A stretch of 64,000 bases of DNA, taken from NCBI GenBank assembly GCA_964418125.1, contig CAYQKY010000020.1, forward strand, positions 16,527 to 80,526, written 5' to 3'. Below are positions 1-10,190 of this stretch, piece after piece (within the stretch, counting starts at the first letter, position 1; each line of letters opens with the position of its first letter). Origin of the DNA: JACJXW01 sp964418125. Its GTDB lineage: Bacteria > Bacteroidota > Bacteroidia > Chitinophagales > Saprospiraceae. The position numbers and the translations under genes were made by a program. The notes beneath the pieces are model-generated. The model saw nothing but the letters and a program-made list of their open reading frames with translations. It was not told the origin of the DNA and did not search any database.

Positions 1-2936
1 TTTACACTGGAAGTGCCCTCACATCCATTATTGTCGACAACGGTAAGGCTGATAGCGCCAGGAGCAGATACCGTTGCCGAAGGGCCGCTAGAACCGTTCG
101 ACCAGGAATAGCTCTGATATCCGGATTCTGCCTGGAGGGTTGTTGAGGTGCCCGCACAGTAATCGAGAACACCGGTAATCTCAGGCTGCAATTCGGGAAT
201 TTCGGCAACGGTAACTGAAGCATTGCTGGAACAGCCATTCGCGTCCGTAACCGTCAGGCTGTAATCACCGGCCTGATTGACGCTAACCGAAGGTTGGGTG
301 CTGCCGGTTGACCAGGCATACCCGGCAAAGCCGGGTTCTCCGCTCAGGGTAGTGGCGCCATCGGTACAGAATTCAAGCAGGCCGTTGATATTGGCGACGG
401 GCAAGGGGTTTTCGACAACGGTTACCACCTGTTCACTGGAACAACCATTGCTGTCTGTAACCATAAGCGACACCTGCCCGGGAGCGGAGGCCGTAATTAC
501 AGAGCTGGTATCCCCTGTACTCCACAAATAACCTGTATATCCAGCCGGGGCCTGTAAGCTGGTAGAAGCGGTTTCACAGTATTGCAGTTCGCCGGAGATG
601 CTGAAATCGGGCAGGGCGTTTTCCACTACCGTAATGCTGCCGGCGCCGGTACAACCATTATTATCCGTAACCGTGTAGGCATAATCGCCGGGAGCGCTCA
701 CCCGGATCAGGCTGTCGGCGCTTCCCCCATCCCATTGATAAGCGGCGAAACCTGCCGGCGCGGAAAGCGTAGCGGTATCCCCCTGGCAATATTCCACCTC
801 TATTCCGGTAGGCGGCGAGGGGGCGCTGAATTCCTGTATACTGATGGAGGCGGCGCCTTCACAACCATTGGCATCCGTTACAGTGACGCTGTAATCGCCG
901 GAACCAGGTATGGAAATGGAATCTGTTGCTTCGCCGGACGACCAGTTGTAGGCCTGGTACTGGCCGCTCAGAGTAAGGGTTGCACCATTGCCCGGACAAA
1001 GGCCGGCCGGCCCCATGATCGCCGGTGCAGGGTTACTGTTTTCCAACACTTCAATGGAAGCCGTACCCTGGCATCCGACAGCATCCGTCACGGTAACGGT
1101 ATATGTGCCGCCGACATTGGCGTCAATGACCGGCCCGGAGCCGTTATTTGACCACTGATAGGCCGAGAAACCGGAAGTCGCGATCAGTTGGGTGGATTCA
1201 CCCGCGCAGATCGCCGTGTCTCCGTTGATCTCCGGCATGGGGCCGGGAGCTGCCGTCACCTCTACTGTACTGGAGCCCGTACACCCCTGGGCATTGGTAA
1301 CGGTGACCGAATATGAACCCGGAGTATTGGCTGTTATTATGGAGTTGGAGCTGCCGGTCGACCACTGATAGGAAGTGAAGGCCGCTCCGGCATCAAGAGT
1401 AGTTGAGTTGCCCGGGCAAATGGCCAGGTTGCCGGTAATGGAAGGTTCCGGAGGCAGGACGGGGCTGACGGTAAAGGAGGCCGTGCCCGTGCACCCCTGG
1501 TTATCTTCCACGGTAACGCTATAGGTTCCAGGAGCGGTAACGGTATTGATCTGTTCCTGAGACCCGTTGTTCCATTGATAGGAGGCGTACCCGCCTCCGG
1601 CGTTGATATCGGCCGATTGCCCCGGGCAGATGGTATTGTCTCCGGTGGGGGTGACCAAGAGGTCGGGCGACAGCTGGATCATGATCTGCCCTGTTCCCTG
1701 GCAACCGTTCTGAGTTACCGTCACCTGGTAGATGCCCGGGCCGGTGACGGCGGCCAGTTGGTTGGGGCTGCCGGTAGACCAAAGGTAGGAATCATAACCG
1801 GCGCCGGCGTTGAGGATAGCATCCCCATTGACGCAGAGGCTCGCCGGGCCTGTAATGTTGGGAATGGGAACAGGCAATTGGGATACCGTGTAGGAAGCCG
1901 TTCCCTGACACCCCTGGCTGTTCGTAACCGTAACAGTATAGGTTCCGGCAGTATTGACCGTAATATTGGGCCCGCTCTGGTTGTTCGACCAGGAATACCC
2001 GGAAAAGCCGGGAGTGGCGGAAAGAGTCGTCGGCTCGCCCTGGCAGATCACATTGTTGCCGGAAATGGCAGGCATCGGATTGGCGCTGGCATTGACCGTC
2101 ACGGTAGCTTCATCAATACACCCGTTCTGGTCTACGGAGATTGTATACTGGAAAGTTCCGGAGACACCGTTGGGTATGGTTACCGTAGGGTTAGCGATAA
2201 AGGGGTTGTTGAGGTAAGCATCGCCCCCGTTGGTGCCGGTCCAGGTGATGGACGGCGTCCCGGTGGCGCCACTGATGGTACCCTGCAAGGTGACCGGGCC
2301 GCTACCCGCACAGAGGGTATAGTTGGGCGAGTAGTTGAGGGCAACGCTGCAGGGAGGCGTTGCGGTGCAATCCAGATAAGGCGCTGCCGAGCCACCCCAG
2401 TTCATGTTGAAACTGGTATTGTTGCTGGAAAAATTATCGACGACCAGATAAAAACCCTGGCCGGGTTGCACCTGTAGCGGAGCGACGAAGCCATCTCCCC
2501 CGGCGCCCTCGGAGGTTTCGGTAGCCCCGTTGCCCAGTCCGGTGGGAGCGCTGGGAGCCGCGTAAGAACACCGAACGGGGTTGCCCAGGCCGCCACAGCT
2601 TACCCCGGGCCCGTATATGGCAAAGTCATAATCGGCCGACCCGTTTGGTGCGATCGTAAAGGTGATCTCGCTATTGGCCGGCATGGTATTGTTAAACTCA
2701 AAATAATACCATGCCGTGTTGCGCTCTCCGGTAAGGAGACATCCCTGGCTGTTGGAAGCAGGAGCAAAGTCGTTCACAGCCCCAATACCCTGCGGATTAA
2801 AAGAAATGGAGGCACTGCTGCACAGGACAATTGCGCTGGAACAGTCAGGCGCGCCCTGGCCGTAAGAAAAAAACGGGAGCAGAGAAAAGAATAAAACAGC
2901 GGGCAGGCTATAATGACGAAAGTAAAATTGAAACAT
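1..2936 (-). CDS. Giant secreted Ig-repeat adhesin, 3' end outside window
   Basis: The frame is open from an ATG at 2934-2936 down to the window edge, about 978 codons without a stop, so the protein is C-terminally incomplete here. It starts MFQFYFRHYSLPAVLFFSLL, a signal peptide ending near FFSYGQ. An N-terminal module of about 200 residues resembles that of the next gene (shared GGSAAPYLDC). It is followed by one longer Ig-like domain and ten ~70-residue repeats with the pattern LCxG...Y..Y.WS.G....VT..G.Y.VTVT...GC. The DNA repeats roughly every 210 bp. By analogy with the upstream paralogue, which ends in a CHU_C/T9SS sorting domain, this is probably a cell-surface or secreted adhesin exported by the type IX system; the sorting domain itself is not visible here. 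Family level is secure, ligand unknown. Confidence 0.88.
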   Translation of the reverse strand, partial: MFQFYFRHYSLPAVLFFSLLPFFSYGQGAPDCSSAIVLCSSASISFNPQGIGAVNDFAPASNSQGCLLTGERNTAWYYFEFNNTMPANSEITFTIAPNGSADYDFAIYGPGVSCGGLGNPVRCSYAAPSAPTGLGNGATETSEGAGGDGFVAPLQVQPGQGFYLVVDNFSSNNTSFNMNWGGSAAPYLDCTATPPCSVALNYSPNYTLCAGSGPVTLQGTISGATGTPSITWTGTNGGDAYLNNPFIANPTVTIPNGVSGTFQYTISVDQNGCIDEATVTVNASANPMPAISGNNVICQGEPTTLSATPGFSGYSWSNNQSGPNITVNTAGTYTVTVTNSQGCQGTASYTVSQLPVPIPNITGPASLCVNGDAILNAGAGYDSYLWSTGSPNQLAAVTGPGIYQVTVTQNGCQGTGQIMIQLSPDLLVTPTGDNTICPGQSADINAGGGYASYQWNNGSQEQINTVTAPGTYSVTVEDNQGCTGTASFTVSPVLPPEPSITGNLAICPGNSTTLDAGAAFTSYQWSTGSSNSIITANTPGSYSVTVTNAQGCTGSSTVEVTAAPGPMPEINGDTAICAGESTQLIATSGFSAYQWSNNGSGPVIDANVGGTYTVTVTDAVGCQGTASIEVLENSNPAPAIMGPAGLCPGNGATLTLSGQYQAYNWSSGEATDSISIPGSGDYSVTVTDANGCEGAASISIQEFSAPSPPTGIEVEYCQGDTATLSAPAGFAAYQWDGGSADSLIRVSAPGDYAYTVTDNNGCTGAGSITVVENALPDFSISGELQYCETASTSLQAPAGYTGYLWSTGDTSSVITASAPGQVSLMVTDSNGCSSEQVVTVVENPLPVANINGLLEFCTDGATTLSGEPGFAGYAWSTGSTQPSVSVNQAGDYSLTVTDANGCSSNASVTVAEIPELQPEITGVLDYCAGTSTTLQAESGYQSYSWSNGSSGPSATVSAPGAISLTVVDNNGCEGTSSV

Positions 2937-3466
2937 AAGATTTTGTTTTTATATCACCAGGGTTATACTAACCAACTCAATTTGGGCCAAGGGTTAAAAC
3001 AGGTTCTCACCTGCAGCTTCGATTCCGGACAGAGTAGCCCGGATGACTGTTATTTTTCTACTCTACCGCCTGGAGATAGCGCAATTAGGAGACGGATAAA
3101 CCGATTATTTATCAGGGATGTCGATGTTTGAGCAGCCATTCAGCCTTTACTTCAGGGCAGGTGTTATCAAAATTATTTACTGAGCGAAATTAGTGTTTCC
3201 TAAAGGAAAAAATAAAAAAAATACGAAAGGCGAAATGATAATTATCACTTCCCCGGGCCTGGCTGACAAAATTTTTTCTCCCATCCCGGGGTTGGCCTCC
3301 ATTCGAGTTGGAGATAAGGGCAGGACGGGCATGCTTTTCTCTCTTTATTACCACGCGCCACTTTAGTGGCCTGTCCGAAAAAAGGCGCTTCCCCGGCATA
3401 GGAAGGGGGGTAAAACGGGCGCCAGGGAAGCATGGAGCAGCACCGAAACAGTGCCCGCTCCGGCCT
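2937..3466. other. Intergenic spacer between the two adhesin genes
   Basis: 530 bp without a convincing gene; short frames here have no coding character. It holds the 5' region of the downstream adhesin. CAAAATTA at 3168-3175 is, on the minus strand, TAATTTTG and fits the Bacteroidota -7 box TAnnTTTG, but no -33 TTTG is seen and it lies about 230 bp from the ATG. The part next to 3466 holds the probable terminator of the upstream adhesin, listed separately. Confidence 0.5.
3378..3423 (-). terminator. Probable intrinsic terminator of the 2084-aa adhesin gene
   Basis: Read on the minus strand, about 45 bp after the stop codon, an outer GGCGC/GCGCC stem encloses an inner CTTCC/GGAAG stem and is followed directly by a run of six T. 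The stem is asymmetric, with an internal bulge, so this is a plausible but not ideal Rho-independent terminator. It would separate transcription of the two adhesin genes. Confidence 0.5.
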
Positions 3467-6400
3467 TTATTTCACAAGGGTGAGACTGCCTTCGAACAAT
3501 TCCACCTCACCGTCAACAAATTCAATTTCAGCAAAATAGGCAAAAACGGCGGGGTCCAGCGCCTTGCCGCGATGCATTCCGTCCCATCCCATATGGGGGA
3601 CATTGGGAGGGAAGTCGAACTGGGCAAACACCTGTTCTCCCCAGCGGGTCATGATCATCAGGCGCCGCACCTTGGCCACCTCGTCCGCGTTGGCGAATAT
3701 GGTAAAGCGGTCATTGGCCCCATCGCCGTTGGGAGAAAAGGCGTTAGGAATATAAATATTCCGGCCTTTATTAAGAATAAGTTGTATTTCGTCAGAATCA
3801 CGGCATCCATTTGTATCGATAACGGTAGCCCTGATCAGCGTGGATTGCAGTATCTGCAGTTCCTTGACCAGGCACTTCGGGTCCATACAGGGAAAAGTGT
3901 CAACGGGAAAAGACCAGACGACCTCTCTGATCTCTTCAGGAACCAGGTTGGTCAGGGCCTGAAGGATAATTTCATCACCCAGTTGAAGTTCCAGGTCACT
4001 GCCGAGCCTGACTTCCACATCATTACCGTCTTCCAGGAAAGTTTCAAGGCTGTATTCGCAGCCTGCGGCATCCTGCACGCTAACCTCATATACGCCGGCC
4101 GGCAGATTGGCAAACCGGGGCTGGCTTACGAACGGCTCCCCGTTAATGCTGAAGAGAAAGGGGGCTGTCCCCCCCTGTATTTCATTAACGGCAATGAGGC
4201 CATTGCGGTCGCCGGAACAAAGCGGGCCGATTGCATCAAGCTGCATGCCCCTCAGATAATTATCGGTTTCGAGAACGGTGGCTTCATCAATGCTGCTGCA
4301 TCCATTTGCCAGGTTGGTTACGGTCAGGTAATAGGCGCCGGGCTGGTTGACTGTTGGTTGCAGCGTACCACCTATGGTAATACCATTCTCAGACCTCCAT
4401 TCGTACTGAAAACCCGCTCCCTGGGAAGAATTGCCGCCATCCAGTATTGCCTCCTGCGCCACGCAATCGATCTCCTGGTCCTCTCCGGCACTGGCAACCG
4501 GCGCCTCGATATCCTGGCGGACCCGGACGGAATCCTGGCCCTCGCAGCCGCTAGTCTGGTCCAGTACAGTCAGGATATACAGGCCGGGCGCATCGACCAC
4601 GGGAGTAAGGCCCTGCGGAGGGCCTGCAAAGTTGCCGTCGCCGGTAGTCCAGGTATAAACCAGGCCGGTGGATTCAGAAATTACACTACCCGATAGTTCC
4701 AGTGAAGTGACATAACAGTTCAGCAGGCCTTCCGGGCCGGCATTTACCTGCGGATAATCATAATCGGCGGCCACTTCAATAGTCTCAGAAGCGCTGCACC
4801 CCAGGAGAGTATCGGTAACCGCCAGGGAATAGGCGCCGGCAGCTGTTGCCGCCAGGCTTTGTCCATTTTCGCCGGACAGGGGGGTTCCCGAAGCGTCATA
4901 CCACTGATAAATGAAATGCGCTCCCTGATCCGGCCCCACGCTGGCCACCGCCACCGTTGGTGTAGAACAGTCGAGAGTGTCCATTACATTAAGAGTAAAC
5001 TCCGGCTGATAGCGAAGGTCTTCCACCAGCACTTCGGCGGGAGCGCCACTGCATAGATGGGTTGTCTGTACAACCTCCACGGTATAGAGCCCCGGCGCAC
5101 TGACCTGGGGCATGGGCAGGTTGCGGTTCCCATCGTCGATCCCGGGCCCGTTCCAGGTATACCGCAGCCCGTCTACCGGGTTGGAGGAGCTACCTAACTG
5201 TACGGCCTCCTCGCGGCAGTCGATGGACTGCGGGGCCCCGGCGTTGATCTCGGGAAGGACGATCTCTTCTATCCCGATCGTATCGGTTGTTTCGCAACCA
5301 TTATCTCCGAAGGCGGTTACGAAATAGGTGCCAGGCTGTTCAATGGTGGCCTGAGTGCCAGTGGAGCCGTCGAACCACAACAGGCTCTCCCCGTCAGTTA
5401 CGGCTTCCAGGACGGTGAAGCCACTCTGGCAAAAGGCCGTATCGCCGAAGACATCCAGGGAAGGGGCAGGCAGTGCCTCGAGGGTGAACTCGGCCATTCC
5501 CAGGCAGCCATTTGCGTCCGTCACGACGACAGAATAGACATCCGTCGTCCCGACAGCGATGGAACGCGTCCGTTCTCCGGTATTCCAGACAAACTCCTGG
5601 TAATCGCCATCGACTGCAATATCCGTAGTGGCGCCGACACCCAGGCAAATGGGGCTTCCACCGATGATCTCCGGTTCGGGTAACGGCAATTCCTCCACTT
5701 CTTCCGCTACGGCGCCGGTACAACCGAATCCGTCGGTAACCGTAAGCCCGTACAGGCCAGGCACATTAACCGGCAGGGTTGGTTCCTGCGAACCGTTTTC
5801 CCAAAGGTAAGTTTCAAACTGCCCTTCCACATAAAGCACTGAACTGTCGCCCAGGCAAAACTGCCCGCCCAGGATCTCGGGTTGGGGCAGGGTCCGTTCG
5901 GTGACCAGGGCAGAAGCCACTGCCTGGCAGCCATTGGCACTGGTAATTGTAACGGTATAATCACCAGCCTGAGCGATCTCGATCAATTTTGTAGTATCTC
6001 CATTAGACCAGGCATAGGAAGGGTGGTTGCCAAAGGCAAAGATTTGGGTGCTGCCGCCTTCACAGAATTGTGTTTCTCCTCCAATGTTTGCCTGTGGGGG
6101 AGGGAACGCAAAGACCGGCATGGAAGCTGTACCATTACAACCATTGGCATCGGTGGCCGTGACGGAATAATTACCCGGGCTGTTGACAGTAATCGACGAG
6201 TTGGAACTACCTGTACTCCAGTTGTAGGCTGTATATGGAGTTAGCAGGCTGAGGGTGGCGGACCCTCCGGGGCAGAATCCCCGATCACCGTCCAGGGCGG
6301 GCGGAACGGTTTCAAAATTCTCCACCAGGGCGGTGCCGGTTCCGGGGCATCCCAGGCTGTCTTCCACCATAACCGCATAGCTCCCGGGTTCGGTTACGGT

Positions 6401-9400
6401 TATGGAGTTGGCAGTAGAGCCGGTAGACCAGGCCAGAGCAGGCCATTCTCTTTCCACTTCGAGGGTAACTTCTTCGCCGGGACAGACAGTGGTTCCTCCA
6501 AGAACTACAGGCTGCGGCGCCGGCTGCTGAACGACCTCCACCGTATCCAGGCCCGAGCAGGAGCCGTCAGAAACGATCAGGACATAAGAGCCGGGAGCAT
6601 CCACCTCCCGCGTGGCGCCGGCGGAGCCGTCTTCCCAGAGGTAATACGTAAACCCGGGGTCTGCCTGCAGCACTACCGAGCCGCCTTCACACAAGATGGT
6701 ATCTTCCTGCAGGCCCGGGTCAGGCAGGGGCAATATCCTCAGGCCCGCCCAGGCCGTATCCCGGCAACCGTAGTTGTTGGTAACCACCACATTGTACAGC
6801 CCTTCTTCCGTTGCCGCCAACTGACGGCCGGTGAAGCCGTTCGACCATAGGTAGGATGTATGGTTGCCGGCATCGAGAATAGCCGTAGCTCCGTCGCAGA
6901 CTTCAGGGGGGCCGGTGATGGAAGCCTGCGGAGCCGGTACATCCTCGACCTCGATAGCCGTTGTGCCCTGACAACCGGCGGCATCCGTTACCGTAACGGA
7001 ATAAAGCCCCGGCTGTGTCACCAGTAAGGAGCTGCCGGTAGTGCCGTCAGGCCAGAGGTAAGCTTCATAAGGCTCCTCCACGGCCAGCAGGGAAGAACTT
7101 CCCGGGCAGAGGTTGGGAGTACCATCAATCTGCGGAACAGGCAATTCGCTCTCCAGGACTTCTGCCTCATCCCGCGAAGAACATCCTACCGTATCCGTTA
7201 CTTCCACTTCGTAATGGCCTGGTGCATCGATGAGAATGGAAGGAGTATTCTGTCCACCGGACCAGTTGTAAACGTAAGGCCCGGAACCCGCGTCCAATGT
7301 CAGGCTATTGCCTGCACACAAGATCATGGTATCGGCGAGAGTAACCTCCGGCAGGGGCTGAATGCGGACCGCCAGGGTATCGTAACCTTCACACCCCAAC
7401 CCATTGGTAACGGTTACTGTATAAGATCCGCCCGAAGATACGGAGATGGCATTTGCCCCTGCTCCGGTCGACCAGGAATAAGAACTGTACCCAGGGCCCG
7501 CATCAAGGGTGGCCGTAGCCCCATCGCAGATGAGGCTGTCGCCGCTGATATCAACCGGCGTAGGCCCCAGTTCTTCAACCTGAAAGGTATAACTGCCAAT
7601 ACATCCATTGGTATCCGTCACTTCCACGCTATATTCCCCGGTGGCATCAAAAGTTTCTTCCGGCTGGGTGCCCCCGGTTGACCACCGGATATCCGGATAG
7701 CTTCCGGGCACAAGAGCCAGGGTTGTCGAGGTATTCTGGCAGAAAAAGAGTGTGCCGTTTACCTCGGGCTGGGGAATGGGGTTGGAAGATACGGTCACGT
7801 CCTGGCTATTACTGCAGCCATTATCACCGGTAACGGTAACGCTGTACACCCCCGGCTGGGAAACCCCGACAACCTGTCCGGCATCTCCGGTAGACCAGTT
7901 ATATGCCGTGAAACCGGGGCCGGCGTCAATATCCAGCGTTTCATTTTCACAGAAAGAAAGAGCGGAAGGCAAAGAGAGCTGCGGCTGGCTGAGCAACTCC
8001 ACGAAAAAAGTATCGGCGGCACTGCATCCTTCCGCATTGGTAACCGTAACGCTGTAATCCCCGGTAGCGTCAACGAGTGTGGAAGGCGCCGTAGAATTGG
8101 TGGACCACAGGAAAGAATCAAATACCGGGCTAACCTCCAGGGGGGTATTGGCGCCGTAACAGATCGAATCGGGGCCGAATATCTGAGGGTCTGCCCCAGG
8201 CAGCGCTGCAATGTTGAGGGTATCGGCGCCCTGGCAGCCATACTCATCCCACACCTGAACAATGTAAAGGCCGGGGCCGGAAATGGTAAGCTGTTGGCCG
8301 GGTTCTCCCGAAGCCCACTGATAGGCAGAATAGCTTTCCGAAAGGCTGAGCGTGGCCTGCTCATCCGGGCAAAGGGCGGCCGGGCCGTTGATCTCGGGTT
8401 CCGGCGGAACAATTTCCAGGATAGCCCGGGAACCGGAACCGGAACATCCATTAGTGTCTACCACCTCAACGGAATAGATTCCCGGTTCCGTTACAGACAG
8501 GTATTGCGCGCCGGAGCCGTCCTGCCAGGTATAGGAAGGATAACCGGGGCCGGCATCCAGTTGTAAGGTGTCTCCGGTGCAAAGGATGGAGTCCTCAGAA
8601 ATATTTACCTGAGGAAGGGAATGTTCCGTTACATTCATTTCCTTGGCGATGGCGCAATTATTGCCTGCAGCCGTAACGGTAACGGAATAGAGGCCGCCGG
8701 TGCTCACTTCAATACTTTCGGCAGTACTGCCATTCGACCACCGGTAACTGTCGAAGCCGGAGCTGGCAGTGAGGGTAATGGTATCCCCGCTGCAGAAAGA
8801 AGCAGGGCCCGAAAGGCTGAAAGAACTGGTGGGCAGGACATTCAGCCTGAGGGTATCGCGATGAATGCACTCACCGCTTTCTACAGTGAGTACATAGACA
8901 ATCTCCCCTTGAAAGCTGGGCGGAAAAGTAACGGTAGGCTGAGGGCTGTTGGGATCGTCGAGATAAGCTTCTTCGCCGTTGGCGCCCGTCCAGGTATAAA
9001 TTTCGTAACCGGTGGTGAAAGTAGCGCTGCCGATGAGTTGGAAGGGAATATCGCCGCTGCAAACGGTGCTGTCTCGGCCGGCATCGGCCACCATCTGCGG
9101 GCAGTTGGGGTTGGCCAGGCAGTCGAGATAAGGGGCGGCGCTTCCTCCGAAGGAGATGTTGAACCCGCTAGAAAGGCTGGCGTCGTCGTAAAATTCATTA
9201 ACGTAGAGGTAAAAGCCCTGCCCGGGGTATACGGCCAGGGGAGCAAGGTAGCCATTGCCAAACGGCCCTTCGCTTACATCCAGCTCACCGTTACCCAGGC
9301 CGGTCAGCGGGCAGAAGCCGCAGCTGAACTGGTTGTTGGAGAAGACCCAGGCGTAGCTGCATCGTACCGGGCTGCCGAGGCTGTCACAAGGCGTATCGGC

Positions 9401-9721
9401 AGCGTAGAGGGAAAAATCGTAGTCGATCTCCCCATCCTCCACGGGGTCAATGGTAAATTCAATGATGCTGCTATCCGGCATATCGGTACGAAAACGGAAA
9501 TAAAGCCAGACGCTCTCCGTTTCTCCCGTGAGCTGACAGTCTCCGAGTTGATTATCAGGGTTGTTAAAATCCGGTAAGCCCGGCCCTCCTTCCAGGGTTA
9601 TAAGCTGGTCTCCACACACTACGATAGCTCCGGGGCAATCTGCCGTTACCTGCGCCTCCAGAATGCATGGAATAAGGGCGGCCAAGAGCAATAAACGGTT
9701 TTTGAGTTTCCTGCACCTCAT
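3467..9721 (-). CDS. Giant T9SS-secreted adhesin with ~21 Ig-like repeats and CHU_C sorting domain
   Basis: 2084 residues from ATG 9721. A signal peptide (NRLLLLAALIPCILEAQ) precedes a ~200-residue N-terminal module. Then come one Ig-like domain, about 17 short repeats of ~70 residues (CxG....L...Y..Y.WS.G....V...G.Y.VTVTD..GC...PLP) and four longer repeats of ~85 residues starting near residue 1480. Next is a SprB-like module (LCSGDRNGLI..GGTAPFLFSING..F...LPAGVYEVSVQDAAGC). The last ~95 residues (IYIPNAFSPNGDGANDRF ... WGEQVF ... GWDG) are the gliding-motility-associated/CHU_C type B C-terminal domain that directs export by the type IX secretion system. Expected at the cell surface, probably in adhesion or gliding. 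No catalytic domain is visible. Paralogue of the gene directly downstream. Confidence 0.93.
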   Translation of the reverse strand: MRCRKLKNRLLLLAALIPCILEAQVTADCPGAIVVCGDQLITLEGGPGLPDFNNPDNQLGDCQLTGETESVWLYFRFRTDMPDSSIIEFTIDPVEDGEIDYDFSLYAADTPCDSLGSPVRCSYAWVFSNNQFSCGFCPLTGLGNGELDVSEGPFGNGYLAPLAVYPGQGFYLYVNEFYDDASLSSGFNISFGGSAAPYLDCLANPNCPQMVADAGRDSTVCSGDIPFQLIGSATFTTGYEIYTWTGANGEEAYLDDPNSPQPTVTFPPSFQGEIVYVLTVESGECIHRDTLRLNVLPTSSFSLSGPASFCSGDTITLTASSGFDSYRWSNGSTAESIEVSTGGLYSVTVTAAGNNCAIAKEMNVTEHSLPQVNISEDSILCTGDTLQLDAGPGYPSYTWQDGSGAQYLSVTEPGIYSVEVVDTNGCSGSGSRAILEIVPPEPEINGPAALCPDEQATLSLSESYSAYQWASGEPGQQLTISGPGLYIVQVWDEYGCQGADTLNIAALPGADPQIFGPDSICYGANTPLEVSPVFDSFLWSTNSTAPSTLVDATGDYSVTVTNAEGCSAADTFFVELLSQPQLSLPSALSFCENETLDIDAGPGFTAYNWSTGDAGQVVGVSQPGVYSVTVTGDNGCSNSQDVTVSSNPIPQPEVNGTLFFCQNTSTTLALVPGSYPDIRWSTGGTQPEETFDATGEYSVEVTDTNGCIGSYTFQVEELGPTPVDISGDSLICDGATATLDAGPGYSSYSWSTGAGANAISVSSGGSYTVTVTNGLGCEGYDTLAVRIQPLPEVTLADTMILCAGNSLTLDAGSGPYVYNWSGGQNTPSILIDAPGHYEVEVTDTVGCSSRDEAEVLESELPVPQIDGTPNLCPGSSSLLAVEEPYEAYLWPDGTTGSSLLVTQPGLYSVTVTDAAGCQGTTAIEVEDVPAPQASITGPPEVCDGATAILDAGNHTSYLWSNGFTGRQLAATEEGLYNVVVTNNYGCRDTAWAGLRILPLPDPGLQEDTILCEGGSVVLQADPGFTYYLWEDGSAGATREVDAPGSYVLIVSDGSCSGLDTVEVVQQPAPQPVVLGGTTVCPGEEVTLEVEREWPALAWSTGSTANSITVTEPGSYAVMVEDSLGCPGTGTALVENFETVPPALDGDRGFCPGGSATLSLLTPYTAYNWSTGSSNSSITVNSPGNYSVTATDANGCNGTASMPVFAFPPPQANIGGETQFCEGGSTQIFAFGNHPSYAWSNGDTTKLIEIAQAGDYTVTITSANGCQAVASALVTERTLPQPEILGGQFCLGDSSVLYVEGQFETYLWENGSQEPTLPVNVPGLYGLTVTDGFGCTGAVAEEVEELPLPEPEIIGGSPICLGVGATTDIAVDGDYQEFVWNTGERTRSIAVGTTDVYSVVVTDANGCLGMAEFTLEALPAPSLDVFGDTAFCQSGFTVLEAVTDGESLLWFDGSTGTQATIEQPGTYFVTAFGDNGCETTDTIGIEEIVLPEINAGAPQSIDCREEAVQLGSSSNPVDGLRYTWNGPGIDDGNRNLPMPQVSAPGLYTVEVVQTTHLCSGAPAEVLVEDLRYQPEFTLNVMDTLDCSTPTVAVASVGPDQGAHFIYQWYDASGTPLSGENGQSLAATAAGAYSLAVTDTLLGCSASETIEVAADYDYPQVNAGPEGLLNCYVTSLELSGSVISESTGLVYTWTTGDGNFAGPPQGLTPVVDAPGLYILTVLDQTSGCEGQDSVRVRQDIEAPVASAGEDQEIDCVAQEAILDGGNSSQGAGFQYEWRSENGITIGGTLQPTVNQPGAYYLTVTNLANGCSSIDEATVLETDNYLRGMQLDAIGPLCSGDRNGLIAVNEIQGGTAPFLFSINGEPFVSQPRFANLPAGVYEVSVQDAAGCEYSLETFLEDGNDVEVRLGSDLELQLGDEIILQALTNLVPEEIREVVWSFPVDTFPCMDPKCLVKELQILQSTLIRATVIDTNGCRDSDEIQLILNKGRNIYIPNAFSPNGDGANDRFTIFANADEVAKVRRLMIMTRWGEQVFAQFDFPPNVPHMGWDGMHRGKALDPAVFAYFAEIEFVDGEVELFEGSLTLVK

Positions 9722-10190
9722 TTAGATAGTTTTTACTATTCCGGCATAGCCGGCTTTTGATGCCAGCAAAATTGATCGCTATGCATCATGGGATTATAAT
9801 AGGGCCACGTTCAAGGGTGCATTTTTCATACAGAAGCATATTCACTTCTGGGTACCACCGGGGAAACAGGTACTTTTGAGCCTGGGGGAGCGGACAATTC
9901 AACGAATATACAAAACAAAGATAATTTTTTATTTGATAAATCTGAGTATCACCCGCTCATAAACTCCGTCATCCGGAGTACGCTTAGTGTTGAAACTTTA
10001 AAATGATATTGATCTGGATAGCGTGTTTGCAGTACTCATGGGAAGCGCCGGGCACGGTATTCCCCCGTTCAGATGCGATCCGGCAAAGGCCGGGCTTCTG
10101 GCCGGAAGAAACAGCCCCGCCCCTACCTTTCTCGATCATTAGACCCTGCGAAGGAAAGAAGCGCTGCTCCTTGAAAATATTTTTTTGACA
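9722..10190. other. Intergenic, upstream of the giant adhesin
   Basis: About 470 bp between the proline dehydrogenase stop and the adhesin start, both on the minus strand. No gene is supported. The A+T-rich middle (9900-9960) contains the promoter candidate listed separately. I see no clear terminator hairpin after the proline dehydrogenase gene. Confidence 0.5.
9916..9923 (-). promoter_or_regulatory. Candidate -7 box for the giant adhesin
   Basis: Minus-strand TATCTTTG matches the Bacteroidota sigma-A -7 consensus TAnnTTTG. It lies 195 bp upstream of the adhesin ATG, implying a long leader. No good -33 TTTG is seen at the expected 19-21 bp, so this rests on one half of the promoter only. 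Confidence 0.35.

Noticed and set aside
3308..4696. 462-codon open frame on the plus strand opposite the giant adhesin
   Set aside because: It lies antisense to the CHU_C end of the adhesin and has no family motif; it is a by-product of high G+C and repeat-biased codons.
8621..9577. 318-codon plus-strand frame opposite the adhesin N-terminus
   Set aside because: Antisense shadow of a secure gene, with low-complexity composition and no domain.
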